Shown here: in pieces, positions 44,855 to 53,390 of the stretch
Layout: every line of letters starts with the position of its first letter
Numbering within the stretch: the stretch's first letter is position 1
DNA from: JAHRAW01 sp965249835
GTDB taxonomy: Bacteria; Pseudomonadota; Gammaproteobacteria; Arenicellales; Poriferihabitantaceae
Assembly: GCA_965249835.1 (NCBI GenBank)
Contig: CBDFMY010000001.1
Coordinates: 372,001 to 436,000 of the forward strand
Length of the DNA: 64,000 nucleotides
Direction of reading: 5' to 3'
The notes under the pieces: model-generated
What the model was told of the DNA's origin: nothing
Database searches by the model: none
The model's input: only the letters and a program-made list of their open reading frames with translations
Translations under genes and position numbers: made by a program

Positions 44855-46144
44855 TTAATTTTTGCAACACCTCGACAACTCATCGATTAGTCGCGCAACT
44901 TCGTGTTCGGTGTTGTAGTGCGCAAAACTAATCCGCAATACGCCGTCCTCGCTGTCTTTCAGGGCGATGCTGTCGAGCAGACGTTTGGCGTAGAAATGAC
45001 CGTAGCCGGCGGCGATATGTTTTTTTGCGAGCGCCGCGGATAGTTGTTGCGACGAATGGCGTTCCGACACCAGCGAAATGTTTGCTTCGCGGTTTTGCAT
45101 GGTGTTGCGACCGATGACACGCACCGGCAGTTGTCGCACCGCATCCAACAAAGACGCACATAATTCACTTTCATGGCGGTGCATGATTTCTGACACCGCC
45201 AAAGTTTTTTGATGCAACGTGAGTGCGTCATCGCTGCCAAAATGATGTGCATAACTGGCGGCGAAGTAATCGCCGAGACCGGCAAGCGCGGCAATGGATG
45301 CATGATCGGGACCGGCGCCGTCCAGATGTTTGTGCGCGAATCCAATGTTGAAATAATGACATTGCGGATCGAGCATCGCGGCAAATTCCGGCGCGGTGTA
45401 TAACACGCCGAGATGAGTCGCGTAAGTTTTGTAGGTACTAAACGCATACCCATCCGGCTGTATCGCATTGAGGTTGGGCCACTGATGCGGCGCGAACGAC
45501 ACGCCGTCGAGGATGACACGCGTGCCGTTTTTTCGACAAAGACTGATCACTTCCTCCACCGGATTGATCGTGCCAATGATATTGGAACTATGCGTCATGC
45601 ACAAAATTTTCACTTGCGAATCCAGCAACGATCGAAGCGCATCCAAATGCAACTCGCCGGACTGCGGATCCACCGTCCATATCACCAACTCGCCGCCACT
45701 TCGCCGACAAAGTCGCTCCCAGGCGCCGATATTGGCTTCGTGATCCTGACCCGACACGATGATTTTATCCCCCGGCGCGATGATGGCGGCGCAAGCGAAC
45801 GCCAGCGTGTTGATGTTTTGCGTGGTCGAAGGCCCGATGGTGACGGTGTCAGTGGCAACCCCCAACAAATCGGCAATGGTTTGCCGACCAGCATCCATCT
45901 GCTGGCCGGCGACGCGCAAAATTTCGCTCGCGCCATGTGGCTGCACTTTATTGGCACGATAAAAGTGCATCAACTTGTCCAACACCGCACCGACCACATA
46001 ACTACCGCCGGCATTTTCAAAAAACGCGGTCTTGGCTGGCAACGGCTGTTCAAAAGCGGGAAAACAGCCACGCACGAACTCCAGGTCAAGACGTGGTTGG
46101 TCGACGGATTTCATGGGCGGTTTCGGTGTTAATGTGTCCAGCAT
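44855..46144 (-). CDS. Class V aminotransferase / cysteine-desulfurase-like PLP enzyme
   Basis: A 429-residue PLP enzyme of the CsdA/SufS-like group. Visible segments are FFENAGGSYV, IGPSTTQNINTLAF, VSGQDHEANIGAWERL, ILDGVSFAPHQWP, FSTYKTYATHLGVLY with the PLP lysine, and FGHFYA-like GYGHFYAKRL. The start MLDTLTPKPP is chosen over one seven codons upstream. The lack of suf or isc partners and its place in the block suggest a lyase or transaminase acting in the pathway rather than Fe-S assembly. Confidence 0.82.
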   Translation of the reverse strand: MLDTLTPKPPMKSVDQPRLDLEFVRGCFPAFEQPLPAKTAFFENAGGSYVVGAVLDKLMHFYRANKVQPHGASEILRVAGQQMDAGRQTIADLLGVATDTVTIGPSTTQNINTLAFACAAIIAPGDKIIVSGQDHEANIGAWERLCRRSGGELVIWTVDPQSGELHLDALRSLLDSQVKILCMTHSSNIIGTINPVEEVISLCRKNGTRVILDGVSFAPHQWPNLNAIQPDGYAFSTYKTYATHLGVLYTAPEFAAMLDPQCHYFNIGFAHKHLDGAGPDHASIAALAGLGDYFAASYAHHFGSDDALTLHQKTLAVSEIMHRHESELCASLLDAVRQLPVRVIGRNTMQNREANISLVSERHSSQQLSAALAKKHIAAGYGHFYAKRLLDSIALKDSEDGVLRISFAHYNTEHEVARLIDELSRCCKN

Positions 46145-46597
46145 AGCAGAATAATGATACGTCACCTCGCCATTCTCGTCGAAGGCATGGATTCAGACGC
46201 GGCAGAGCCGCGCAATAGCGGCGGCTTCGCCGCCATTAATGATAGCGGCTAACGCCGCTGAGTTTTTTAACTGGATTGTCCGGCCAACAATAATATGCGC
46301 CGGGCAATGACAAATGATAGGGCAATGGTGGATTGAGACGACAAAGGCGCGTTGAGACGCCAAAGGCACATTGAGAATAAGCAGCCCGGTTTCACCGGAC
46401 TCATCAACTACGAATAAACATTGCGCGCCGTATTTTTGTTGTCAGGCAAGGCGTGCGAGGAGCGAGGGAGGGAGCATACATTAAGTATGTGACTGACCGA
46501 GTGACGAAGCGCAACACTACACTACACAGCATAATAAACCGTAATAAACCATGGCGACAAAAAGGCAAGCGCAATGTCATTGCGCCCGCCGGCGGGA
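46145..46597. repeat. Intergenic repeats upstream of ffs, with one full copy of the dispersed palindromic element
   Basis: No gene is supported here. 46198-46265 holds short REP-like palindromes (GGCGGCTTCGCCGCC, AGCGGCTAACGCCGCT) that recur at 55695-55725. 46420-46575 is a 156-bp element beginning ATTGCGCGCC and ending GCGCAAT, with the inner palindrome CATACATTAAGTATG. Related copies lie at 50869-50995 and 53837-53977, with a left-end stub near 56509. Confidence 0.75.
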
Positions 46598-46603
46598 TAT
46601 AAT
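46598..46603 (+). promoter_or_regulatory. -10 box of ffs
   Basis: A perfect TATAAT lies 25 bases before the mature SRP RNA 5' end. It allows a short 5' leader that RNase P would remove, as known for E. coli 4.5S RNA. No clear -35 box is assigned, since the upstream bases belong to a repeat element. Confidence 0.5.
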
Positions 46604-46628
46604 ACGCTCCAGGTTCGAGCATCATCCA

Positions 46629-46743
46629 TGGCGGTGAAGGTCGGTCTCCCCGACGGCGATACGTTGTCAACCCGGTCAGGTCCGGAAGGAAGCAGCCGTA
46701 GCAGCCGATTCGAGCGTTGGGGTCAGGTCGGCCGGATCCGCCA
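46629..46743 (+). ncRNA. ffs: Signal recognition particle RNA (4.5S type)
   Basis: The conserved SRP tip GTCAGGTCCGGAAGGAAGCA (46675-46694) is exact. The ends pair (TGGCGG at 46629 and CCGCCA at 46738), and the intervening segments (GGTCGGTCTCCCCGAC, GGTCAGGTCGGCC) extend the long hairpin. It binds Ffh for co-translational membrane targeting. dnaX follows, an arrangement seen in other gammaproteobacteria. Confidence 0.93.
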
Positions 46744-46889
46744 CCTTTGTATCGTGCCGAACTAGCGTGCCGAATCAGCCAACCGGTTCACTGCCCGGCA
46801 TACCTCGTATAATCAGACCGCCAGCCAACACAGCAACCCGACAACCACGCAACCCGACAACCAAGCAACCAGCAGTCATGCCAGCAGTT

Positions 46890-48608
46890 ATGAGTTATCA
46901 GGCACTCGCCCGCAAGTGGCGACCGAAAACATTCGATCAGGTGATTGGTCAGGAACATGTGGTGTCGGCACTGATCAATGGCCTGGATAACCAGCGCGTT
47001 CATCACGCCTTCCTGTTCACCGGCACGCGCGGAGTCGGCAAGACCACATTGGCGCGCATTTTCGCCAAAGCACTGAACTGCGAACAGGGCGTCGGCTCCA
47101 CGCCGTGCGGCGAATGTGTGCCATGTCGAGGGGTGGATCAGGGAAACTTTGTCGACCTGCTCGAAGTGGATGCCGCGTCTCGCACCAAAGTGGATGATAC
47201 GCGGGAACTGCTCGACAATGTGCAATACACCCCGACTCAGGGACGCTTCAAAATCTACCTCATCGACGAGGTGCACATGCTGTCTACGCACAGTTTCAAT
47301 GCGCTATTGAAAACGCTCGAAGAACCGCCCGAACATGTTAAGTTTCTGCTTGCCACCACCGACCCGCAAAAACTGCCCACCACGATTTTGTCGCGTTGCA
47401 TTCAGTTCAATTTGAAAGCCATGGACATCGGGCAAATCAATTCGCAACTGGAAAAAATACTGGATGCCGAAGAAATTACATATGACCCGCCCGCGCTTTT
47501 GACTTTGGCGCGCTCGGCCAATGGCAGCGTGCGCGACGCTCTGAGCCTGCTCGATCAAGGCATCGCCTTTGGCAACGGCGAAGTGCGCACCGAAAAAATT
47601 CGTGTCATGCTGGGTATGATCGACAATCAATTCACCCACCAACTGCTCAATCAAGTTTGTCAGGGGCAGGGTGCCGAAGCGTTGCAGACAGTCGCCGACA
47701 TGGCGTTGCGTTCGGTGGATTTCAGCGCCGCGCTGGATGAAATCCTGACCACCCTGCACAACATTTCCCTGTATCAAATCAACCCGCAGGCGGTGGAATG
47801 GAAAGGCATTGACTCGTCCACTCTGGCGCCGCTGGCACAACAAGTGGACGCGGAATTGTTGCAACTGATCTACCAGATTGCCCTCATCGGCAAGCGCGAT
47901 CTGGCACTCGCGCCCGACCCGCGCAGTGGTTTTGAAATGATATTGCTGCGCATGATTTCCTTTCGTCCGGAACATTCCGCCGTGCGTCCCGCCACCGGCG
48001 GCAAACCGCGAAGCGCATCGGCAAGCCCACCGCCACGAGCGACCGCCGAGCCGAAAGTTGCCAAACCTGCCAAACAAAATTCTCCGCCGGCCGCGCAAAG
48101 CGCATCGACCACCGCAAAAAACACGCATGTTGCGGATGCATCTCCCAAAAGCAAAACTGAAACCAAACCGGAAACCGAACCCGCCGTCTCGAACTTGACA
48201 GTAGCGCAACTCGCTCAGGGAGAATCCTGGACGACTTGCATCAAGCAATCCGGGGTGAGCGGTGTGGCGCGAGAGTTGATGATGAACATGGTGCTGGAAT
48301 CGGTGTCCGACCATACCTTGCGCCTGACGCTGGACGCTGACCACGCTAATTTGTTAACTCCGGATCGGGTGCAAAAAATTGAAACGCAATTGGCAAAGCG
48401 GTTTTCGTTGCCGATTAATCTGGAGGTAAGCGTGCAGCATGCCGGGGCGGATAACCGGGAGACGCCTTCGCGGCAGCAGCAACGTGATCAGCAGGAAACA
48501 CAACAAGCGGCGGATCAGGCGTTTCGACATGATCCCAACGTGCAGGAGTTGGTGGATTTGTTTGACGGCGAAATCGTTAACGATTCCATTCGCCCGCCCG
48601 CGAACTAA
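46890..48608 (+). CDS. dnaX: DNA polymerase III subunits tau/gamma
   Basis: Clamp-loader ATPase of 572 residues starting MSYQALARKWRP. Walker A is GTRGVGKT (45-52), zinc cysteines are in NC…CGEC…C (64-79), Walker B is IYLIDEVHML, and sensor 1 is LLATTDP. A low-complexity Ala/Pro/Lys linker follows, then the tau C-terminal domain (QLAQGESWTTCIKQSGVSGV). The frame is open upstream to 46767 but that part is not family-like. At codons 409-411 a slippery heptamer A AAA AAC could yield a short gamma form. Confidence 0.96.
   Translation: MSYQALARKWRPKTFDQVIGQEHVVSALINGLDNQRVHHAFLFTGTRGVGKTTLARIFAKALNCEQGVGSTPCGECVPCRGVDQGNFVDLLEVDAASRTKVDDTRELLDNVQYTPTQGRFKIYLIDEVHMLSTHSFNALLKTLEEPPEHVKFLLATTDPQKLPTTILSRCIQFNLKAMDIGQINSQLEKILDAEEITYDPPALLTLARSANGSVRDALSLLDQGIAFGNGEVRTEKIRVMLGMIDNQFTHQLLNQVCQGQGAEALQTVADMALRSVDFSAALDEILTTLHNISLYQINPQAVEWKGIDSSTLAPLAQQVDAELLQLIYQIALIGKRDLALAPDPRSGFEMILLRMISFRPEHSAVRPATGGKPRSASASPPPRATAEPKVAKPAKQNSPPAAQSASTTAKNTHVADASPKSKTETKPETEPAVSNLTVAQLAQGESWTTCIKQSGVSGVARELMMNMVLESVSDHTLRLTLDADHANLLTPDRVQKIETQLAKRFSLPINLEVSVQHAGADNRETPSRQQQRDQQETQQAADQAFRHDPNVQELVDLFDGEIVNDSIRPPAN
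48116..48160 (+). promoter_or_regulatory. Candidate -1 programmed frameshift site in dnaX
   Basis: The heptamer A AAA AAC (48116-48122) is in the correct phase (gcA AAA AAC). A -1 shift leads after 12 further codons to a TGA at 48158-48160. The product of about 423 residues matches gamma subunits in length and keeps domains I-III. It is placed in the linker, as in E. coli, where A AAA AAG is used. No strong downstream stem-loop is evident. Confidence 0.6.
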
Positions 48609-48644
48609 CAACAACCCGCAATCTTTTATCACGAGGAAAATCAC

Positions 48645-48965
48645 ATGAGCGGCGGACTCGGCAATATAATGAAGCAGGCGCAAGCCATGCAGGAGAACAT
48701 GGAAAAAGCGCAGCAGGAGCTAGCCAACACCGAAGTGCGTGGCGCGTCCGGCGGCGGCATGGTGTCGGTTACCATGACTTGCCGACACGATGTGCGCAAG
48801 GTTGAGATTGATGCGGCGTTGATGGACGACGACCGCGAAGTCCTCGAAGATCTGGTGGCGGCGGCATTCAATGACGCGGTGCGCAAGGTCGAACAGGCAA
48901 CCCAGGAAAAAATGGGCGGGCTAACTGCGGGGATGAATATTCCCGGCATCAAATTACCGTTTTAG
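48645..48965 (+). CDS. ybaB: YbaB/EbfC-family nucleoid-associated protein
   Basis: A 106-residue DNA-binding protein of the YbaB family with GGLGNIMKQAQAMQENMEKA and a C-terminal MNIPGIKLPF, both typical. A GAGGAAAA site precedes the ATG. It sits between dnaX and recR, the conserved operon order. Confidence 0.96.
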   Translation: MSGGLGNIMKQAQAMQENMEKAQQELANTEVRGASGGGMVSVTMTCRHDVRKVEIDAALMDDDREVLEDLVAAAFNDAVRKVEQATQEKMGGLTAGMNIPGIKLPF

Positions 48966-48976
48966 CGGCTGGTTGA

Positions 48977-49573
48977 ATGGCCGACCCGCACGCCGTGGAG
49001 GCGTTGAAAGCGGCACTGCGGCGGTTGCCCGGCGTGGGGCCCAAATCCGCCCAGCGAATGGCGTTTCATTTGCTGGAGCGCGACCGCGAAGGTGCGCGGC
49101 AAATCAGCGAAGCGATTGGCCAGGCGTTATCAAAAATTAATCATTGCCAACGTTGCAATAATTTCAGCGAAACTGCGCAATGCCCGATTTGCGCATCCAA
49201 AAAAAGAGATGCGACTCGGTTGTGCATTGTCGAAACCCCAGCCGACCTCGAAGCCATCGAACAAACCGGCGTATATCAAGGAATGTATTTCGTGTTGATG
49301 GGGTATCTGTCGCCGCTCGACGACATCGGCCCCGAACAACTCGGAATCGACCGACTGCTGGCGTTGGTAAAAACCAACCCGGCGGACGAAATCATCCTCG
49401 CCACCAACCTCACCATTGAAGGACAAGCCACGGCCGATTTCCTCATTGATTTGATGCTGCCGAGCGGCGTGAAAGTCACGCGACTGGCGCGCGGTATGCC
49501 CATGGGCGGCGAGTTGGAATACATGGACCCCGGCACTTTGAATCAGGCATTTTCCGACCGCCGCGAAGTTTGA
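48977..49573 (+). CDS. recR: Recombination protein RecR
   Basis: A 198-residue DNA-repair protein that acts with RecF and RecO. It has a helix-hairpin-helix (LRRLPGVGPKSAQRMAFHLL), a four-Cys zinc finger (CQRCNNF…CPIC), and a Toprim domain (CIVETPADLEAIEQTG). It starts 11 bases after ybaB and ends the core operon. Confidence 0.97.
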   Translation: MADPHAVEALKAALRRLPGVGPKSAQRMAFHLLERDREGARQISEAIGQALSKINHCQRCNNFSETAQCPICASKKRDATRLCIVETPADLEAIEQTGVYQGMYFVLMGYLSPLDDIGPEQLGIDRLLALVKTNPADEIILATNLTIEGQATADFLIDLMLPSGVKVTRLARGMPMGGELEYMDPGTLNQAFSDRREV

Positions 49574-49577
49574 TGCG

Positions 49578-50768
49578 TCACGCTTTGGAAGTATCTTGAT
49601 TCAATTTTGATGCTTCCGGTGATGCTTCTCGCTTCTGATCGAGAACATATCTCATTAGACTGGGGATGCCAGCCTCGAATAGATTGGTATCTGACGGACG
49701 CCAGATAAAATCTTCCTTTACCAATTTTTGCAATATATCTGAAATCTGCTTGCCGTCTGCTTTGTCGGCAGGTTGGACATCCCTGATTAACGAAACGAGG
49801 TTGTTTTCTGTATATTTTGATTTATGCTGAAACTCTTCTGCAATTTTCTGCGCTACAGGCAACAATTCTTTTCGAAGCAATATTGACCAACGCTTAGCGT
49901 AAAAATTTTGTTTTTTACCGTTAATACCAGGTTCTACCATATCAACTTGCTCATCAGTCAAACATGACAATTTTGCCTTCTGTGCCTCATCCCAAAGAGA
50001 TTCACCCCATTCTTGTATAAAATAAGGATAACCTTGACTGTTTTCGACAACCCTGGTGAGCGCATCATCCGTTATTGTTATGTCATGTTTATTCAACGGC
50101 TTTACAATAGCATCTGCCGTAGACTGCGTATCCAAACGACCAAGACCAATCGTAGTGGAACGCTCAACAAAAGTAGCCTCCACCGTACTCAATAAATGTT
50201 CTAAATCGGGAGTGCCAGCAAGAACCAACAAAAAAGGTGCTTTGAGTATTCGTGCCTTCTGACTTAGATTTAATATACCACGGCACAAACCCGGATCCAT
50301 GCGATGCGCTTCATCCATCAAAAATACCAAAGGATGTTTCTTACACGCTTTAACCAAAGCATTTTCCAGATTTTCACTGGTCGAACTATTCATATCCCAA
50401 GTAGCAGAAATGCCAAGAAATGTAGCAGTCACCGCGTTGGGTATAAATTTCTTTTTCCAACCTTTGGGCAACAAGCGACTCCACATATCCACAGGGGATG
50501 TTAATACATCGGGAGTCGTCAACGCAGTGCGTATTGGATTATCTTGCATACTGCTCTTTTGAGATTCAGTTCTCAGCCAATCTAATAGTACTGTTTTCCC
50601 CATACCCCGTGGCCCAAACATAACCGTGGCGGCAGCAGGCGGCCTTCCCGCAGACATTTCAGTTAATATCTGTCTAAACCGACCCTGCACATCTTCCCGA
50701 CCTGCCAGATAGGGCGGAGCCTCCCCAAAACCAGGCCGAAACGGATTAAAACCTTTATTCAATGTCAT
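49578..50768 (-). CDS. AAA-type ATPase, function unknown
   Basis: A 396-residue protein convergent with recR. Residues 15-60 carry PPYLAGREDVQGRF and Walker A GPRGMGKTVLLDWL; Walker B is LVFLMDEAHRMD. The AGREDxxxxF start is typical of the AAA/STAND ATPases used in signalling and defence switches. The C-terminal half ends in a winged-helix-like segment. It stands alone, AT-richer than its neighbours, and may be an orphan of a defence or mobile element. Confidence 0.8.
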   Translation of the reverse strand: MTLNKGFNPFRPGFGEAPPYLAGREDVQGRFRQILTEMSAGRPPAAATVMFGPRGMGKTVLLDWLRTESQKSSMQDNPIRTALTTPDVLTSPVDMWSRLLPKGWKKKFIPNAVTATFLGISATWDMNSSTSENLENALVKACKKHPLVFLMDEAHRMDPGLCRGILNLSQKARILKAPFLLVLAGTPDLEHLLSTVEATFVERSTTIGLGRLDTQSTADAIVKPLNKHDITITDDALTRVVENSQGYPYFIQEWGESLWDEAQKAKLSCLTDEQVDMVEPGINGKKQNFYAKRWSILLRKELLPVAQKIAEEFQHKSKYTENNLVSLIRDVQPADKADGKQISDILQKLVKEDFIWRPSDTNLFEAGIPSLMRYVLDQKREASPEASKLNQDTSKA

Positions 50769-50868
50769 AATAGGTTTCTTATTTTCTCAAAATTAATATT
50801 GCACGCGAATTATAACCCTAAATCGCTGTCCTTCTCACTTTCGATGAGTCACGCTTAGCGCTACGCGC

Positions 50869-50995
50869 TTTGCGCGCCACATATTTTTCGTCAGGCGAGG
50901 CGCGCGAGGAGCGAGGGAGTGAGCAATACATTAAGTATGTGAGCGACCGAGCTTTGGGGCGCAACAAAGCATGGCGGAAAATAGGCAAGCGCAAT
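50869..50995. repeat. Copy of the dispersed palindromic element
   Basis: About 127 bp related to 46420-46575. It starts TTGCGCGCC, has the inner palindrome around ATACATTAAGTATGTGAGCG, and ends AGGCAAGCGCAAT. It lies about 50 bp before the DppA-like gene and could affect its expression. Confidence 0.8.
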
Positions 50996-51044
50996 ATCGT
51001 GCTACAATAATCAGCATTACTACAAAACCAACCGGAGAATAATT

Positions 51045-52616
51045 ATGGCCACCACCCATCCGCGTCGTATACCGAGCGTAACCGTAGCCATCGCGCTTGT
51101 CATGGCGTTGTTAGTTGCGCCGCTACATGCCAATACATTAAAACTCGCTTACGATGCCGACCCGGTATCGATGGATTTGCACGAGCAATTATCCGGCGGC
51201 ACCTTGCAGTTGTCGCACATGGTTTGCGACCCGTTGCTTCGCTGGAACCAGCAACTGGGCTTCGAACCACGAGTGTCCAGCAGTTGGCAACGTCGCGATG
51301 ACCGCACGGTGCGTTTTACCCTGCGCAAAGGAGTCAAGTTTCACTCGGGGCGCGAAATGACCGCCAAGGATGTCGCTTTCACCTTCGACCGACTCAAACA
51401 CAGCGATGATTTCAAGGGCGTATTCGCCAATTTTATCGAAGCCAAAGTCATCGATGACCACACCATCGACCTCATTACCGACGGACCCTATCCGCTGGTC
51501 GAACACACCGCGACTTATATCTTCCCGCTCGACAGTGAGTTCTACACCGGCACCGATGAGCGCGGCCGGGACAAGGGAGAAATCGTAAAGCACGGCGATT
51601 CCTTCGCTTCCACCAATATCTCCTGCACCGGCCCCTTCACGGTCGCATCCCGCGAGCAAGGCGTCAAAGTGGTGTTTGAACGATTCGCCGATTATTGGGA
51701 CACCGCATCCCCCGGCAATGTCAAACGCATTGTGCTCACGCCGATTAAAGAATCCCCGACTCGGGTCGCGGCGTTGTTGTCCGGTGATATTGATTTCGCC
51801 GCACCGATTCCGCCGACCGATTTGGTGCGCATCGACAACAGCGACAAAGTGGACTTGGTCACCATGAGCGGCACACGCATCATTACCTTTCAGTTGAATC
51901 AAAAGCGCAGGCACGAGTTCGCCGATGCGCGCGTGCGCCAAGCCATTGTCTACGCGGTCAACAACGCCGGCATCGTCGAAAAAATTATGAAGAACTTCGG
52001 CACCGCCGCGGCGCAACAAAGCCCCAAAGGTTATGTCGGCCATAACCCGGCATTGAAACCGCGCTATGACCTGAAAAAAGCCAAAGAGTTGATGGCGGAA
52101 GCCGGCTATGCCAACGGCTTCACGGTTACCATGATGGCACCCAACAACCGCTATGTCGGCGACTCGAAAATTGCCGAAGCGGTCGCCGGAATGCTCGCCA
52201 AGATCAATATCAAGGTTGACCTGACCACCATGCCCAAGGCGCAATACTGGCCCAAGTTTGACGAACGCGCCGCGGATATCATGATGATCGGCTGGCACTC
52301 CGACACCGAAGACTCGGCAAACTTCAGCGAATTTCTGACCATGACCGCGGACGAGGAAACTGGTTACGGGCAATACAACAGCGGTAATTACTCCAATGCC
52401 AAAGTTGACCAGCTGGTGCTGGACAGCGCCGGAGAGACCGACCCGGCAAAGCGCGCGCAAATGCTGCAAAAGGTCGAGCAGATTTTGTATGACGATGCCG
52501 CGTTCGTGCCGTTGCACTGGCAGGACCGCGCCTGGGCGGCACGAAAAGGAGTGCATATTGACAAGATTGTCAACGTCATGGATTTCCCCTATCTCGGCGA
52601 TTTGGTAATGGACTGA
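51045..52616 (+). CDS. Peptide-type ABC transporter, periplasmic binding protein (DppA/OppA family)
   Basis: A 523-residue family 5 solute-binding protein with a signal peptide (MATTHPRRIPSVTVAIALVM…LHA). Typical segments are LTLRKGVKFHSGREMTAKDVAFT, the DPARR-like FADARVRQAIVYAVN, and MKNFGTAAAQQSPKGYVG. No permease or ATPase genes are adjacent, so it must use components encoded elsewhere. A hairpin terminator follows the stop. Confidence 0.93.
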   Translation: MATTHPRRIPSVTVAIALVMALLVAPLHANTLKLAYDADPVSMDLHEQLSGGTLQLSHMVCDPLLRWNQQLGFEPRVSSSWQRRDDRTVRFTLRKGVKFHSGREMTAKDVAFTFDRLKHSDDFKGVFANFIEAKVIDDHTIDLITDGPYPLVEHTATYIFPLDSEFYTGTDERGRDKGEIVKHGDSFASTNISCTGPFTVASREQGVKVVFERFADYWDTASPGNVKRIVLTPIKESPTRVAALLSGDIDFAAPIPPTDLVRIDNSDKVDLVTMSGTRIITFQLNQKRRHEFADARVRQAIVYAVNNAGIVEKIMKNFGTAAAQQSPKGYVGHNPALKPRYDLKKAKELMAEAGYANGFTVTMMAPNNRYVGDSKIAEAVAGMLAKINIKVDLTTMPKAQYWPKFDERAADIMMIGWHSDTEDSANFSEFLTMTADEETGYGQYNSGNYSNAKVDQLVLDSAGETDPAKRAQMLQKVEQILYDDAAFVPLHWQDRAWAARKGVHIDKIVNVMDFPYLGDLVMD

Positions 52617-52633
52617 ATGGCGGAGACATAAAT

Positions 52634-52662
52634 AACGGCGGGAAAACGACTTTTCCGCCGTT
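52634..52662 (+). terminator. Intrinsic terminator after the DppA-like gene
   Basis: Arms AACGGCGGGAAAA and TTTTCCGCCGTT (one bulged base) with loop CGAC, 18 bases after the stop codon, followed by GTTTCGG. The T tract is short, so efficiency may be modest. Confidence 0.65.
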
Positions 52663-52940
52663 GTTTCGGCGGCTTCGCCGCTGGTTTGATGTCTGGCAAG
52701 CCATCCCCGGCGAAAACTGAGTTCAGGCCATGGGCGATCTTTGTGGCGAGAAATGGCGGAATGACAAGGGTTATCGCCTTTGTTTCAATGGCTGGATTCC
52801 TGCTTGCTTACGATTATTTTGTTGTTATAATAAAACAATAGCAATTTGATATGGTAGTATTTCGTACACCTGATCCCGAGTGCGACCATGCGATTAGGTC
52901 GCGAAAGATAATCAACCCACCTAACGAGAGGAAATCACAA

Positions 52941-53183
52941 ATGAAACAGTTAACTACTATAACGGTCCATGCTGTTTTGGACGAAGACGCGCATGTTTGG
53001 ACGGCGACCAGTGCTGAGGTGCCCGGCCTGGTGGTAGAGGCCGCATCCCTCGACGAACTCGACCGAGAAGTGAAAATATTGGCACCGAAACTGATTGCTT
53101 TGGAAAAGAAACCCATAGCAAAGAAAAAATTGCAGATATCAATGTTTCATAAATTGGAAACAAGTGTGCCAGCAATGGCGTGA
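52941..53183 (+). CDS. DUF1902-type antitoxin
   Basis: An 80-residue protein with the HicB-like/DUF1902 core: VHAVLDEDAHVWTATSAEVP and GLVVEAASLDELDREVKILA. It is followed 15 bases later by a hicA-type gene, so it is the antitoxin of a type II pair. The start is set by GAGAGGAAATCAC before the ATG, a leader shared with two other antitoxin genes in the window. Confidence 0.85.
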   Translation: MKQLTTITVHAVLDEDAHVWTATSAEVPGLVVEAASLDELDREVKILAPKLIALEKKPIAKKKLQISMFHKLETSVPAMA

Positions 53184-53198
53184 TTAAGGGATTGTATT

Positions 53199-53390
53199 AT
53201 GAAAGGATATTACAAGGATGTCGTTGCGATTCTAAAAAAATCCGACTATCAAAAACGTCGGCAAGGTAGTGGCGCGCATGAAATTTGGAGCAATGGCGAC
53301 ATAAGTGTGACGGTGTCCAAAAACATGAAATCTCGTCACACCGCCAACACGGTCATTAAAAAAGCGGGAATACGCCATAAATTGCAGTAA
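53199..53390 (+). CDS. hicA: HicA-type mRNA interferase toxin
   Basis: A 63-residue dsRBD-like toxin: VVAILKKSDYQKRRQGSGAH with the catalytic His in GSGAHEIW, then TVSKNMKSRHTANTVIKKAG. The family cleaves mRNA and is neutralised by the adjacent DUF1902/HicB-type protein. The gene order is antitoxin then toxin, the reverse of canonical hicAB but common for DUF1902 pairs. Confidence 0.85.
   Translation: MKGYYKDVVAILKKSDYQKRRQGSGAHEIWSNGDISVTVSKNMKSRHTANTVIKKAGIRHKLQ

Noticed and set aside
44855..46144. SufS cysteine desulfurase for Fe-S assembly of the Rieske proteins
   Set aside because: No suf or isc partner genes are adjacent and the family also contains lyases and transaminases, so the specific role was not claimed.
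24782..46628. Site-specific integrative island with att repeats at tRNA-Ser
   Set aside because: No integrase gene and no copy of the tRNA 3' end were found before ffs.
46404..46670. Minus-strand open frame over the repeat before ffs
   Set aside because: The same frame recurs at 53746-54042 only because the DNA repeat is shared; it has no ribosome site and overlaps the ffs promoter.
47304..48344. Minus-strand open frame of 346 codons
   Set aside because: Antisense to dnaX and low-complexity where it faces the Ala/Pro/Lys linker.
51189..52556. Minus-strand open frame of 455 codons
   Set aside because: Antisense shadow of the DppA-like gene; no family-like segments.
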